Positions 17,517-26,659 of a stretch of DNA of 64,000 nt are shown in pieces; position 1 is the first letter of the stretch; every line of letters begins with the position of its first letter. Origin of the DNA: Flavobacteriales bacterium. Its GTDB lineage: Bacteria; Bacteroidota; Bacteroidia; Flavobacteriales_F; PHOS-HE28. The translations under genes were made by a program, and so were the position numbers. The DNA is taken from positions 75,517 to 139,516 of the forward strand of contig JADIYA010000014.1 of NCBI GenBank assembly GCA_016705545.1, written 5' to 3'. The notes below the pieces were generated by a model. The model was given only the letters and a program-made list of their open reading frames with translations, was not told where the DNA came from and ran no database searches.

Positions 17517-18317
17517 ATGGCATGGCTCGTGAGCGCGCTCGGCGTTGCACTGCTCGCATGGTGCGGCGCGCTGGCCTTCTATTGGATCCTCCAGGAACGC
17601 TTCATCTTCCTGCGCTTCGACACGGCGCTGCGCTACCGCTACCGCTTCGGCGGGCGTTACCAGCAATGCTGGCTCGACCGGCCCGATGGCGCCCGACTCC
17701 ATGCGCTGTGGTTCAAGGCCCGGGATCCGCGCGGCGTCATCCTATACTTCCACGGGCATTCCGGCAACCTCAAGCGCTGGGGGCGCGGCGCTTCACGCTT
17801 CGTGGCCCTGGGCCACGATGTGCTGATGCCCGACCCGCGCGGCTACGGCAAGAGCACGGGGCGCATCAGCGAGCGCGCGCTCATCGACGACGCCGTGGCC
17901 TGGCACGATTGGCTCGCTGATCACGTTGGGCCTGAGCGCATCACTCTTTACGGGCGTTCGCTCGGCAGCGCGCTGGCCACGCCCATCGCAGCGAATCGTC
18001 GTGTCCGGATGCTATTGCTCGAGACACCGTTCAATAACCTGATCGATGTGTGCTGGTCGCAGCTCCCGCTCTTCCCCTACCGATGGATCCTGCGCTACCC
18101 GTTCCGGAATGAAGAGGCCATACGCGGCGTTCAGTGCCCGGTGCGGATCTTCCATGGCACAAACGACCCGATGGTGCCGCTCTCCTGCGCGCTGAAACTG
18201 TACGCTGCGGTTCCGGGCCACGTGGATCGCGAAGCCATCATCGTGGAAGGCGCGCACCACAATGACCTCTGGCGATTCCCGAGGTTCCGCGAGGCGCTGC
18301 GGGACTCGCTGAAGTGA
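17517..18317 (+). CDS. Membrane-anchored alpha/beta hydrolase
   Basis: 266 residues. An N-terminal hydrophobic stretch (LVSALGVALLAWCGALAFY) is a signal anchor. The hydrolase fold shows the oxyanion-region YFHGHSGN, DPRGYGKSTG, the nucleophile elbow GRSLGS with S148, an acid candidate in FHGTNDPMVP and the catalytic His in GAHHND. This matches the BEM46-like/serine aminopeptidase S33-type bacterial hydrolases; the substrate is unknown. ATG 17517 is chosen because the anchor starts there and a -7 box ends just upstream. It lies 35 bases after the TamL-like gene but has its own likely promoter. Confidence 0.75.
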   Translation: MAWLVSALGVALLAWCGALAFYWILQERFIFLRFDTALRYRYRFGGRYQQCWLDRPDGARLHALWFKARDPRGVILYFHGHSGNLKRWGRGASRFVALGHDVLMPDPRGYGKSTGRISERALIDDAVAWHDWLADHVGPERITLYGRSLGSALATPIAANRRVRMLLLETPFNNLIDVCWSQLPLFPYRWILRYPFRNEEAIRGVQCPVRIFHGTNDPMVPLSCALKLYAAVPGHVDREAIIVEGAHHNDLWRFPRFREALRDSLK

Positions 18318-18333
18318 TCGGCATCGCGCCCGT

Positions 18334-18341
18334 TACTTTCG
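18334..18341 (+). promoter_or_regulatory. Putative -7 box (TACTTTCG)
   Basis: Fits TAnnTT[T/C]G and lies six bases before ATG 18348; another case of a box almost touching the start codon. Confidence 0.45.
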
Positions 18342-18347
18342 CCGCTG

Positions 18348-19130
18348 ATGGAGACAGCCCGTGTGAGCAGCTGGTTCGCGCACCTGGTGAAAGCGCGAAA
18401 TCGGCATGGCGTGCATAGTCCTTTCGTGTTCGACCTGATCGAGCATGTCCTGCGCGCACGCCCCGCTCTGCCCGAGCATGCAGCCATCGAAGCGCTCCGC
18501 CAGGACCTGTTGGACAGCGATCAGGAGATCACCGTGAACGACCTGGGCGCGGGCTCGCGGGTCTCGGACAAGTCCGTGCGCAGGGTGGCCGAAATGGCGC
18601 GCGCCAGCCTGAAACCCGCACGGCAGGCGCAGATGCTGCAGCGCTTGGCACGCATGACCGACGCGCGGCAGGTGATTGAGCTCGGCACCAGCTTCGGCCT
18701 CACCACGCTTTACCTGGCACAGGGTGCTGAGAACGGCACGGTGACCACCATCGAAGGCTGCCCGCAGGTGCAGCGGATCGCGCTGCATCATTTCGAGCAA
18801 TTGAAGCAGCGCAACATCGTGCCCGTGCTGGGCAGTTTCCAGCGCACGTTGCCCGAAGCCCTGCACCGCTCGGGCCGGATCGATCTGGCCTTCATTGACG
18901 GGCATCACGCCGAAGAGCCCACCATGGCCTATTTCGAGCAATGCCTGGCCAAGTCCCATGACGCCACAGTGATCGTGATCGACGACATCCATTGGAGCCG
19001 TGGCATGGAAGCGGCGTGGGCGCGGATCAAAGCGCACGACCGGGTCACCGTCACCATCGACCTGTACGACCTGGGGCTGGTGTTCCTGCGCGGCGGGCAG
19101 GCGAAGGAGCACTTCCGCCTCCGTTATTGA
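18348..19130 (+). CDS. Class I SAM-dependent methyltransferase (O-methyltransferase-like)
   Basis: 260 residues. After an N-terminal helical region that includes RNRHGVHSPFVFDLIE, typical of a Bacteroidota methyltransferase group, comes the SAM motif I VIELGTSFGLTTLYLA, an acidic motif II in VTTIEGCPQ, and IDLAFIDGHHAEEPT (catechol-O-methyltransferase-like metal/acceptor region), then VIVIDDIHWSRGM. This is the Methyltransf_24 type of fold. The acceptor is unknown. A single gene with its own -7 box; no operon partner is obvious. Confidence 0.75.
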   Translation: METARVSSWFAHLVKARNRHGVHSPFVFDLIEHVLRARPALPEHAAIEALRQDLLDSDQEITVNDLGAGSRVSDKSVRRVAEMARASLKPARQAQMLQRLARMTDARQVIELGTSFGLTTLYLAQGAENGTVTTIEGCPQVQRIALHHFEQLKQRNIVPVLGSFQRTLPEALHRSGRIDLAFIDGHHAEEPTMAYFEQCLAKSHDATVIVIDDIHWSRGMEAAWARIKAHDRVTVTIDLYDLGLVFLRGGQAKEHFRLRY

Positions 19131-19193
19131 CCGGGCCACGATCCGCTGTTCATTCCAAGCCCTGATGACCTTCCCAGGCCGAGGCGCATCCTC

Positions 19194-19201
19194 TACATTC
19201 G
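19194..19201 (+). promoter_or_regulatory. Putative -7 box (TACATTCG)
   Basis: Fits TAnnTT[T/C]G and lies nine bases before ATG 19211 of the PKD-domain T9SS protein. Confidence 0.45.
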
Positions 19202-19210
19202 TCAACCGAA

Positions 19211-21349
19211 ATGGCCCGTGCCCACCATAGGCGGCTCGTCGCGTTCGCAGCATTGCTCGTCCTGGCCGATGCACAGGCGCAATTGAGCAAATGGCCGATC
19301 CGCACGGGGTCGGGTGAAGTGCGGTTGATCGACCTCTCGGCTGCGGAGCCCGTATTCGGCTCGCTGATCCCTTCCTTCGGATTGGGCGGCACTGAGGATG
19401 TGAACCTGATGACCGACGCACAGGGCGACGTGCTCTTCATCACTGCTGTGGATAGCGACGGGAAGATCGCCGTGCGAAAGCTGAACGGCGAATTGCTCGC
19501 CAACGGGGCTGGCCTCTGGGGCAACAGCAGCAGTCAGGCCAGCGCGATCGTGCCGCGGCCGTGCCACCCTGGACAGTATTTCTTCATCCATCACGACGCG
19601 GAACTGCATCGGCACTACTACAGCATCATCGATGCCTATGCGAACGGAGGCCAGGGCGCGGTGATTGAGAAGAACAGGCTCCTCCTCAACAGCGTCGGCG
19701 AAGGCATCGCGGTCTCGCACCAGTTGATCGGCGGCTGCCGTTGGCTCTACACCTTCCGTGTGGATGAAGGCGGATACCGGATCCTGCGCGCGCGGATCTC
19801 GGCAACCGGGATCGATGATGCGACCGTGATCGGCACTTGTGCACCCAACGGCGCAGCGCATTGGTGGAGCACGCTGAAGGTCTCTCCGGCGAACGATCGA
19901 TTAGCCGTGAGCCTGCCGGGCAGTGCGCCGAGCAGCGCAGGCGACATCGCGTTGTGGGACCTCGATCCTGAGTCAGGTGAGCTCTCAGGCCTGCAGCAGC
20001 TCGCCGTGAGCGCGCGCACCGTGAGTGGCATCGAGTTCTCCCCGCTTGGCCGGTTCCTGTACTTCGTGAGCAACGGCGATGCCTTGAACAACGACTTCGG
20101 CCGGGTGAACCTGGTCACGCATGCCGCCCAGATCATCGATCCGGCGATCGGCTGGTGGATCATGCACATCGAAAGCGCCGCCAACGGCAGGCTCTACGTG
20201 GGATCGCGCGGCTTGGGCACCACCACTATTGCTGAAGTGGGCCAGCCCGATGCCGATGCAGCGGGTGACATCGCCTACGACCCCGGTGCCATCGCCTTCC
20301 AGGGCTGGGGCATCATCCCCTCGTTCCCCAACAGCATCGAAGGTGAACCGCCCGGCACCGCACCAGCGCCCGAGCATGCCGCGTTCGAAGCCGTGGCACA
20401 GCCCGATTGCCAAGGGCACCGGTTCGAGCCCAAGAGCTGCAATGGCACCGCGTGGCTCTGGGATTTCGGCGATGGATGGACCAGCCAGGCCCAAGAGCCC
20501 GTGCACCACTACGGGGTGGGCACCTTCAGCGTCCGCTTGCGCGTGACGGCTTGCGGACAGACGCATGAGCTGCTCCGGCCGGACATGATCACCGTCGATG
20601 GCATCCAACCGGTCGCTTCCTTCACGCACCCCGATACCGTGTGCCAGCGCGCATCGTTGAACTTCGTGAACACATCGGAACTGTCCACGGCGGCTGCGTG
20701 GTTCTTCGGTGATGGCGGAACCAGCAGCGCCATGGATCCCACTTACGCGTATCCGCAGCACGGATCGAGAACGATCACGCTTGTTGCGCGCAACGGCTGC
20801 ATCATGGACACCGCGCGCTCCTTCATCACCGTGCTGCCCGCTGGCGTCCCCTCCTTCCACACCAACAGTGATCCCTGCGATGAGCGCACCTACTTCGTGA
20901 ACACCACATACGGAGGCGAGCGCTTCCACTGGGAATTCGGAGATGGGGACAGCACCAGCTCATGGTACCATCCGGTGCACATCTTCCAGAGCGAAGGAGC
21001 CTTTGATGTGCGCCTCACGACCGATCCCGGCGACCGGTGCGAGAACACCTTCGTGCTCACACTGCATGCAGGCTATGGCATCATCCCGGTGGGGTGGTAC
21101 GTGCCGAACGCATTCAGCCCCAATGCCGATGGGGTGAACGACGTGCTACGGATCAAAGGCCCTGAACCTTGCGAGTCACCGGTGATGAGCATCCATAACA
21201 AGTGGGGGCAGCTGGTGTGGGAAGGCGATGCCGAAGACGGCTGGGATGGGCGCCATGGCGGAGCGCTTGCACCCGAAGGCGTGTACGCATATATCATGAG
21301 GCCGCGCCTCGGCGATGCGAAGCACGGCTGGGTGGTGCTGGTGCGCTAA
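19211..21349 (+). CDS. PKD-domain surface protein with gliding-motility (type B) T9SS sorting domain
   Basis: 712 residues. Signal peptide ends around LVLADAQAQ. The first 380 residues form a beta-propeller-like region with repeated short strands (for example VSGIEFSPLGRFLYFVSNGD). Three PKD-type Ig domains follow, seen as WLWDFGDGWTSQ, AAWFFGDGGTSS and HWEFGDGDSTSS. The C-terminus carries the gliding-motility-associated/CHU_C sorting domain: VPNAFSPNADGVNDVLRIKG, then IHNKWGQLVWEG, WDGRHGG and PEGVYAYI. Type B domains direct T9SS export without being cleaved in the same way as type A tails. This is probably an adhesin or surface-anchored protein. No ligand can be inferred. Confidence 0.88.
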   Translation: MARAHHRRLVAFAALLVLADAQAQLSKWPIRTGSGEVRLIDLSAAEPVFGSLIPSFGLGGTEDVNLMTDAQGDVLFITAVDSDGKIAVRKLNGELLANGAGLWGNSSSQASAIVPRPCHPGQYFFIHHDAELHRHYYSIIDAYANGGQGAVIEKNRLLLNSVGEGIAVSHQLIGGCRWLYTFRVDEGGYRILRARISATGIDDATVIGTCAPNGAAHWWSTLKVSPANDRLAVSLPGSAPSSAGDIALWDLDPESGELSGLQQLAVSARTVSGIEFSPLGRFLYFVSNGDALNNDFGRVNLVTHAAQIIDPAIGWWIMHIESAANGRLYVGSRGLGTTTIAEVGQPDADAAGDIAYDPGAIAFQGWGIIPSFPNSIEGEPPGTAPAPEHAAFEAVAQPDCQGHRFEPKSCNGTAWLWDFGDGWTSQAQEPVHHYGVGTFSVRLRVTACGQTHELLRPDMITVDGIQPVASFTHPDTVCQRASLNFVNTSELSTAAAWFFGDGGTSSAMDPTYAYPQHGSRTITLVARNGCIMDTARSFITVLPAGVPSFHTNSDPCDERTYFVNTTYGGERFHWEFGDGDSTSSWYHPVHIFQSEGAFDVRLTTDPGDRCENTFVLTLHAGYGIIPVGWYVPNAFSPNADGVNDVLRIKGPEPCESPVMSIHNKWGQLVWEGDAEDGWDGRHGGALAPEGVYAYIMRPRLGDAKHGWVVLVR

Positions 21350-21354
21350 GGCGA

Positions 21355-21362
21355 TAGCTTCG
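21355..21362 (+). promoter_or_regulatory. Putative -7 box (TAGCTTCG)
   Basis: Fits TAnnTT[T/C]G, lies 20 bases before ATG 21383 and begins six bases after the stop codon of the PKD gene. Confidence 0.4.
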
Positions 21363-21382
21363 CGCACCACGAACGGAATACG

Positions 21383-21934
21383 ATGAAGATCTACACCCGC
21401 ACCGGTGACCAAGGCCAGACCGGGTTACTTGGCGGCGCGCGCGTGGCCAAGGACGATGCCCGCATTGAAGCGTATGGAACCGTGGATGAGCTGAACAGTC
21501 ATGTGGGCATGCTGCGCGACCTCGCGGCACCGCACCATGCTGAGCGGTTGATCACGATCCAAGAAACGCTCTTCACCATCGGCTCGCACCTGGCCAGCAG
21601 CAGCAACGAAGAGCGGAAGCGCTTCAAGGTTCCGGCCATCGGTGACCAGATGATCTCCGAGCTCGAGCGCGCCATGGATGAGATGGACAAGGAATTGGAG
21701 CCGATGCGCAGCTTCATCCTGCCCGGCGGCCACCCTGCTGCATCGCAGGCGCACATTTGCCGCACCGTGTGCCGCAGGGCCGAGCGCCGCGTGGTGCTGC
21801 TCGCGGCAAGCAGTGATGTCGACCCTGCCCTGGTGCGCTTCCTCAACCGCCTCTCGGATTACTTCTTCGTGCTCGCCCGGCACCTCGGGAAACTGCACGG
21901 CATAGCCGACACCCCGTGGAGGCCTCAGGGCTGA
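21383..21934 (+). CDS. pduO: PduO-type cob(I)alamin adenosyltransferase
   Basis: 183 residues, the usual size of a one-domain enzyme. It transfers adenosyl from ATP to cob(I)alamin to make coenzyme B12. Motifs: RTGDQGQTGLLGG (ATP-binding N-terminus), AYGTVDELNSHVG, and ILPGGHPAASQAHICRTVCRRAERR with the conserved Arg and Glu of the active site, then FLNRLSDYFFVLAR. Together with MeaB at 7290 it suggests an adenosylcobalamin-dependent enzyme, most likely methylmalonyl-CoA mutase, elsewhere in the genome. The gene stands alone with its own -7 box. Confidence 0.92.
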   Translation: MKIYTRTGDQGQTGLLGGARVAKDDARIEAYGTVDELNSHVGMLRDLAAPHHAERLITIQETLFTIGSHLASSSNEERKRFKVPAIGDQMISELERAMDEMDKELEPMRSFILPGGHPAASQAHICRTVCRRAERRVVLLAASSDVDPALVRFLNRLSDYFFVLARHLGKLHGIADTPWRPQG

Positions 21935-22019
21935 ATCGTTCCAAAAGCCTTGTCTGGCAAGGGATTGACTGTCATGAACACCGGTTGAAAAGAAGCCGTG
22001 GCACGGAAGGGCATCCGTC

Positions 22020-22027
22020 TATATTTG
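22020..22027 (+). promoter_or_regulatory. Exact-consensus -7 box (TATATTTG)
   Basis: Perfect TAnnTTTG 36 bases before ATG 22064. No clear -33 TTTG at the expected distance. Confidence 0.5.
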
Positions 22028-22063
22028 CGCCCGTTTTAAGGTAACCCCCAACAGGACCGCAGC

Positions 22064-22285
22064 ATGTATTGGACCCTCGAACTCGCCTCTTACCTGGAGG
22101 ATGCGCCCTGGCCTGCCACCAAGGAAGAACTCATCGACTTCGCCATGCGCACCGGCGCTCCGCTTGAAGTGGTGGAGAACCTGCAGGCCATCGAAGATGA
22201 AGAAGAGGTCTTCGAGAGCATCGAGGAGATCTGGCCGGATTACCCATCGAAAGAGGACTTCTTCTTCAACGAGGACGAATACTGA
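22064..22285 (+). CDS. Small acidic DUF2795 protein
   Basis: 73 residues, strongly acidic at the C-terminus (EEVFESIEEIWPD and FFFNEDEY). MYWTLELASYLEDAPWPATKEELIDF matches the conserved Bacteroidota form of DUF2795, a small cytoplasmic alpha-helical domain of unknown function. It has its own consensus -7 box and its own terminator hairpin, so it is a monocistronic unit just upstream of secA; a functional tie to SecA is not shown. Confidence 0.85.
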   Translation: MYWTLELASYLEDAPWPATKEELIDFAMRTGAPLEVVENLQAIEDEEEVFESIEEIWPDYPSKEDFFFNEDEY

Positions 22286-22303
22286 CAGCCTCAGCACAAC
22301 GCC

Positions 22304-22330
22304 AGAAGCCCCGCCACCAGCGGGGCTTCT
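22304..22330 (+). terminator. Terminator hairpin after the DUF2795 gene
   Basis: AGAAGCCCCGC (22304-22314) pairs perfectly with GCGGGGCTTCT (22320-22330) across a five-base loop and is followed by TCATT. It isolates the small gene from secA. Confidence 0.85.
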
Positions 22331-22394
22331 TCATTCACCGGCCAGCATGTCAGCCCATGTGCCGTGGCCCGGTCCGTGCCTTCGCCCGGGCAGG

Positions 22395-22402
22395 TACATT
22401 TG
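22395..22402 (+). promoter_or_regulatory. Exact-consensus -7 box for secA (TACATTTG)
   Basis: Perfect TAnnTTTG 45 bases before ATG 22448, downstream of the terminator hairpin. Confidence 0.5.
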
Positions 22403-22447
22403 CCAGCCTTTGCCGGGCAGCCTGCCCGGAATCAATCACACCGCATC

Positions 22448-25400
22448 ATGATCGGCTCACTCGCCAAAGCCTTCAAGTCCGTATTCGGGGACAAGTACCA
22501 ACGCGACCTCAAAGAGGTGACCCCGCTCGTAGAGCGCACCAAGGATGAATTCGCCAAGCTCGCCGCCCTGAGCCACAACGAGCTGCGCCAACGCACCAGC
22601 GACCTGCGCGCGCGCATCACGGAGCGCACCAAAGCCAACGATGATCGCGTGGCGCAGCTCCGTGCGGAGATCGATGCCGATGCGCGCATGGCCATCAACG
22701 AGCGCGAGACACGCTACGAGGAGATTGACAAGCTCGAGGAGAAGAGCGTGGAGCAGATCGAAGAAGTGCTGCTCGAGATCCTGCCCGAGGCCTTCGCCAT
22801 CGTGAAAGAGACCGCACGCCGATTCTCAGAGAATAAGGAGCTGCGCGTGCGCGCCACGGAGCTCGACCGCGAGCTCGCCATCAAGCGGCCCGATGCCATC
22901 CGGATCGAGGGCGATGAGGCCATCTGGAGCAATTCGTGGATCGCGGCCGGCAACCGCATCACTTGGGAGATGGTGCACTACGACGTGCAGCTCATCGGCG
23001 GCGTGGCGCTGCACAAGGGCCGCATCGCCGAAATGGGAACGGGTGAGGGCAAGACGCTGGTGAGCACCTTGCCCGTGTTCCTCAACGCGCTGCCCGGCCG
23101 TGGTGTGCATCTGGTCACAGTGAACGATTACCTGGCCAAGCGCGATGCCGAGTGGATGGGACCCATCCATGAATTCCACGGCCTGCGCGTGGATTGCATC
23201 GACAAGCACCAGCCGAACAGCCCCGAGCGCCGCAACGCCTACCTGGCCGACATCACCTACGGCACCAACAACGAATTCGGCTTCGACTACCTGCGCGATA
23301 ACATGGCGCATGCGCCGAATGCCCTGGTGCAGCGCAAGCACAACTTCGCCATCGTCGATGAGGTGGACAGCGTGCTCGTGGATGACGCGCGCACCCCGCT
23401 CATCATCAGCGGCCCCACGCCAAAGGGCGAGATCCACCAGTTCGATGAGTACAAGCCGCGCGTGGAGCGCCTCTATAGCGCACAGCGGCAGCTTGTCACC
23501 AAACTGCTCACCGAAGCAAAGGAGAACCTCAAAGGCCTCGCCGATGGCAGCGCCACCAAGGAGCAGCTCGAGAAGGGCGGCATGGCGCTGCTGCGCGCCT
23601 ACCGAGGCCTTCCGAAGAACAGCGCGCTGATCAAATACCTGAGCGAGACCGGCGTGCGGGCGCACCTGCAGAAGACCGAGAACAACTACCTGCAGGACCA
23701 GGGCAAGGACATGCCCAAGGTCGATGCGGAGCTCTACTTCACCATTGACGAGAAGCAGCACGGCATCGAGTTGTGCGAGAAGGGCGTTGACCTCATCAGC
23801 GGTGATGTGAATGACTCATCATTCTTCATCATGCCCGACGTGGGCAGCACCATCGCGGAGATCGAGAAGAGCGGTGCGCCGATCGAAGAGAAAGCCCGCC
23901 GGAAGGACGAGCTGCTGCGCGACTTCGGCGTTAAGAGCGAGCGCATCCACACCGTGAACCAGCTGATCCGCGCCTACGCCCTATATGAGAAAGATGTGGA
24001 GTACGTGGTGATGGATGGCAAGGTGAAGATCGTGGACGAGCAGACCGGCCGCATCCTCGAAGGGCGCCGATACAGCGATGGCCTGCACCAAGCGATCGAG
24101 AGCAAGGAGAAGGTGAAGGTGGAAGCGGCCACGCAGACCTACGCCACCATCACACTGCAGAACTACTTCCGCATGTACCACAAGCTCGCCGGCATGACGG
24201 GCACCGCCGAGACCGAGGCGCAGGAACTGTGGGACATCTACAAGCTGGACGTGATGGTGATCCCCACCAACCGCCCGGTGGTGCGCAAGGACAACGAGGA
24301 CATGGTCTTCAAGACCAAGCGCGAGAAGTACAACGCGGTGATCGAGGAGATCGACGCGCTGCGCAACGCCAACCGGCCCGTGCTCGTGGGCACCACCAGC
24401 GTGGAGGTGAGCGAGCTGATGAGCAAGATGCTCACCATGCGCAAGATCCCGCACCAGGTCCTGAACGCCAAGCAGCACCAGCGTGAGGCCGAGATCGTGG
24501 CCAACGCGGGCATGGCCGGCACGGTCACCATCGCCACCAACATGGCGGGCCGCGGCACCGACATCAAGCTCGGGCCCGGCGTGAAAGAAGCGGGCGGCTT
24601 GGCCATCATCGGCACCGAGAAGCATGAGAGCCGCCGCGTTGACCGCCAGCTGCGCGGCCGCGCCGGACGCCAGGGCGATCCCGGTAGCTCGCAGTTCTAC
24701 GTGAGCCTCGAGGATGACCTCATGCGCCTCTTCAACAGTGAGCGCATCGCCAAGATCATGGACACCATGGGCCTCAAGGAGGGCGAGGTGATCCAGCACT
24801 CCATGGTCACGCGCAGCATCGAGCGCGCGCAGAAGAAGGTGGAGGAGAACAACTTCGGCATCCGCAAACGCTTGCTGGAGTACGATGATGTGATGAACAG
24901 CCAGCGCACGGTGATCTACAAGCGCCGCCACCATGCGCTCTTCGGCGAACGGCTGAAGCTCGACATCCTCAACATGTTCCACGATGTGGTGAGCGGCACC
25001 GTGGCCGAGTTCCATCCCACCGGCGACTTCGAGGGCTTCCAATTCGAGCTCTTCCGGAAGTTCAGCGCCGAGAGCGCGGTGGATGCAGAGGAATTCAAGC
25101 GCTTGAAGGCCGACGATGTGGTGGACAAGACCTTCGAAGGGGTGATGGCCACCTACGACCGCCATATGGCGCGCACGGCAGCGCAGGCCATGCCCGTGAT
25201 CACCGATGTGTTCCTGAACCAGGGCGCGCAGTACGAGAACATCGTGGTGCCCATCACGGACGGCATCAGGACCATGCAAGTGGTGGCGCACCTGCAGAAG
25301 TGCTACAAGAGCGAAGGGCGCGAGCTGGGCAACAGCATCGAGAAGTACATCACCCTGGCCATCATCGACAACGAGTGGAAGGAGCACCTGCGCGAGATGG

Positions 25401-25813
25401 ACGAGTTGCGCCGCAGCGTGCAGAACGCCGCGTTGGAGCAGAAGGACCCGCTGCTGATCTACAAGCTGGAGAGCTTCAACCTCTTCAAGGCCATGATGGA
25501 GCGCATCAACGGCGAGGTGATCGGCTTCCTCGCCCGCGCCGGACTGCCCAGCGCCCAGCCGCAGGTGCAGGAAGCACAAGCGCCACGCGCACCGCAGCAG
25601 CGGCTGCAGACCAGCCGCACCGACGTGGCGCAATCCGGCGGCTCACGGCAATCGGCACCAGCGCCTTCCGGCGGCCAAGGACCGCGCGGCCCCATGCCTC
25701 CGCAAGGCCCGCGTCAACCCATCACCCCTGTGCGTGTGGAACAAGAGCCCGGCCGCAACGACCCTTGCCCCTGCGGAAGCGGCAAGAAGTACAAGCAGTG
25801 CCACGGGAAGTGA
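22448..25813 (+). CDS. secA: Protein translocase ATPase SecA
   Basis: 1,121 residues, longer than the E. coli protein, as is usual in Bacteroidota. The cytoplasmic motor pushes unfolded precursors through SecYEG. Order of features: N-terminal SLAKAFKSVFGDK, DEAD-motor Walker A MGTGEGKT (about residues 196-203), TVNDYLAKRDAEWMGP, DEVDSVLVDDARTPLI (Walker B), preprotein-crosslinking domain, TGTAETEA, second motor domain with TNMAGRGTDIKLG and QLRGRAGRQGDPG, scaffold and wing domains, a low-complexity Ala/Pro/Gln linker, and the zinc-binding tail NDPCPCGSGKKYKQCHG. ATG 22448 is the family start; longer upstream reading is not conserved. Inserts of about 100 residues lie in the first motor domain (EAKENLKGLADGSATKEQ). 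Confidence 0.97.
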   Translation: MIGSLAKAFKSVFGDKYQRDLKEVTPLVERTKDEFAKLAALSHNELRQRTSDLRARITERTKANDDRVAQLRAEIDADARMAINERETRYEEIDKLEEKSVEQIEEVLLEILPEAFAIVKETARRFSENKELRVRATELDRELAIKRPDAIRIEGDEAIWSNSWIAAGNRITWEMVHYDVQLIGGVALHKGRIAEMGTGEGKTLVSTLPVFLNALPGRGVHLVTVNDYLAKRDAEWMGPIHEFHGLRVDCIDKHQPNSPERRNAYLADITYGTNNEFGFDYLRDNMAHAPNALVQRKHNFAIVDEVDSVLVDDARTPLIISGPTPKGEIHQFDEYKPRVERLYSAQRQLVTKLLTEAKENLKGLADGSATKEQLEKGGMALLRAYRGLPKNSALIKYLSETGVRAHLQKTENNYLQDQGKDMPKVDAELYFTIDEKQHGIELCEKGVDLISGDVNDSSFFIMPDVGSTIAEIEKSGAPIEEKARRKDELLRDFGVKSERIHTVNQLIRAYALYEKDVEYVVMDGKVKIVDEQTGRILEGRRYSDGLHQAIESKEKVKVEAATQTYATITLQNYFRMYHKLAGMTGTAETEAQELWDIYKLDVMVIPTNRPVVRKDNEDMVFKTKREKYNAVIEEIDALRNANRPVLVGTTSVEVSELMSKMLTMRKIPHQVLNAKQHQREAEIVANAGMAGTVTIATNMAGRGTDIKLGPGVKEAGGLAIIGTEKHESRRVDRQLRGRAGRQGDPGSSQFYVSLEDDLMRLFNSERIAKIMDTMGLKEGEVIQHSMVTRSIERAQKKVEENNFGIRKRLLEYDDVMNSQRTVIYKRRHHALFGERLKLDILNMFHDVVSGTVAEFHPTGDFEGFQFELFRKFSAESAVDAEEFKRLKADDVVDKTFEGVMATYDRHMARTAAQAMPVITDVFLNQGAQYENIVVPITDGIRTMQVVAHLQKCYKSEGRELGNSIEKYITLAIIDNEWKEHLREMDELRRSVQNAALEQKDPLLIYKLESFNLFKAMMERINGEVIGFLARAGLPSAQPQVQEAQAPRAPQQRLQTSRTDVAQSGGSRQSAPAPSGGQGPRGPMPPQGPRQPITPVRVEQEPGRNDPCPCGSGKKYKQCHGK

Positions 25814-25847
25814 GGATCCTGAGCCCCCGCACACGGAATGAAACGCC

Positions 25848-25875
25848 GAGCGCCGGCCTTACGGGGCCGGCGCTC
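25848..25875. terminator. GC-rich hairpin between convergent secA and tonB-like gene
   Basis: GAGCGCCGGCC (25848-25858) pairs perfectly with GGCCGGCGCTC (25865-25875). No T-tract follows on either strand, so it may act as a bidirectional structural block rather than a classical intrinsic terminator. Confidence 0.6.
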
Positions 25876-25899
25876 GACTATGGTGTATGGAATGTGGTT

Positions 25900-26598
25900 C
25901 TAGAACTGGACCGGCACGCGCATCTGCACGCGCACGGGTTGGCCTTTATCGGCGCCAGGCTTCCAGGGCTCGGTGCTCTTCACCGCACCGGCGACGCTTT
26001 CGTCGAACTCGTCCTGGCCCTCGATCACCTTCACTTCGCTCAGTGAGCCGTCCTTCTCCACGATGAAGGTGGTGGTGTAGGTGCCCTTCACCTTGCGATT
26101 CGATTCCGCTTCGACCTTGCTCTTGATGTGCCTCACGAAGGCTCTCTGGTCGCCTTCCTTGTAGTGCGGCATGGTCTGCGCGCGGGTATACACGATGTTG
26201 GCGAGCGGCTCAGGGTTGTAGATCTTCTCGGCCAAGGGTTCGCCCCAAGCGTCGTAACGGAGCCAGATGCCGGCCTTGTTGCCGTTGATGTAATCGCCCT
26301 TGCTCTCCACGCGTCCATTGGGGTGGTAGTAGGTGAAGCTGCCGTGCGGAAGCGACATGGACGCATCGAGATAAGTGCCCTCGGCCTTCAGCTTGCCTTC
26401 GATGGTGAAGGTCTTCCCGACGAAGAGCTCGCCTTCCTTGCCCGATTGCTCGCGGTAGTAGGCGGCCTTCTTCTTCGCAGCTGGCGCCAGTACATCGCTC
26501 AGGTACTGTCGCTGCTCATCACCGCCCTGGGCGTAAGAGCTCATTGAGGCGAGCGGCGCCATCAGCGCGGCGAAGAGGGCGAAGGAGGTTGGTTTCAC
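25900..26598 (-). CDS. Exported TonB C-terminal-domain protein with MORN-like repeats
   Basis: 232 residues from GTG 26598. Signal peptide FALFAALMAPLASMSSYAQ. The middle contains MORN-like antitoxin-type repeats (GSFTYYHPNGRVESKGDY and AGIWLRYDAWGEPLAEKIY). The C-terminal 80 residues are a TonB domain: GTYTTTFIVEKDGSLSEVKVIEG, ESVAGAVKSTEPWKPG and a final VRVQMRVPVQF. It lacks the N-terminal anchor and proline-rich spacer of a real energy transducer, so it is probably a periplasmic binding partner rather than a TonB motor protein. Last gene of the minus-strand run that begins at 31343, 61 bases after comM. Confidence 0.75.
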   Translation of the reverse strand: MKPTSFALFAALMAPLASMSSYAQGGDEQRQYLSDVLAPAAKKKAAYYREQSGKEGELFVGKTFTIEGKLKAEGTYLDASMSLPHGSFTYYHPNGRVESKGDYINGNKAGIWLRYDAWGEPLAEKIYNPEPLANIVYTRAQTMPHYKEGDQRAFVRHIKSKVEAESNRKVKGTYTTTFIVEKDGSLSEVKVIEGQDEFDESVAGAVKSTEPWKPGADKGQPVRVQMRVPVQF

Positions 26599-26659
26599 GA
26601 TGGTCGGGCTTCTGATCAGGCCCTTCCAACGAATAGTGATTGCCTTGGTTACAAGTGGC

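Noticed and set aside
23981..25633. Minus-strand open frame opposite secA
   Set aside because: Leu/Val/His-rich composition with no domain; shadow of secA codon use.
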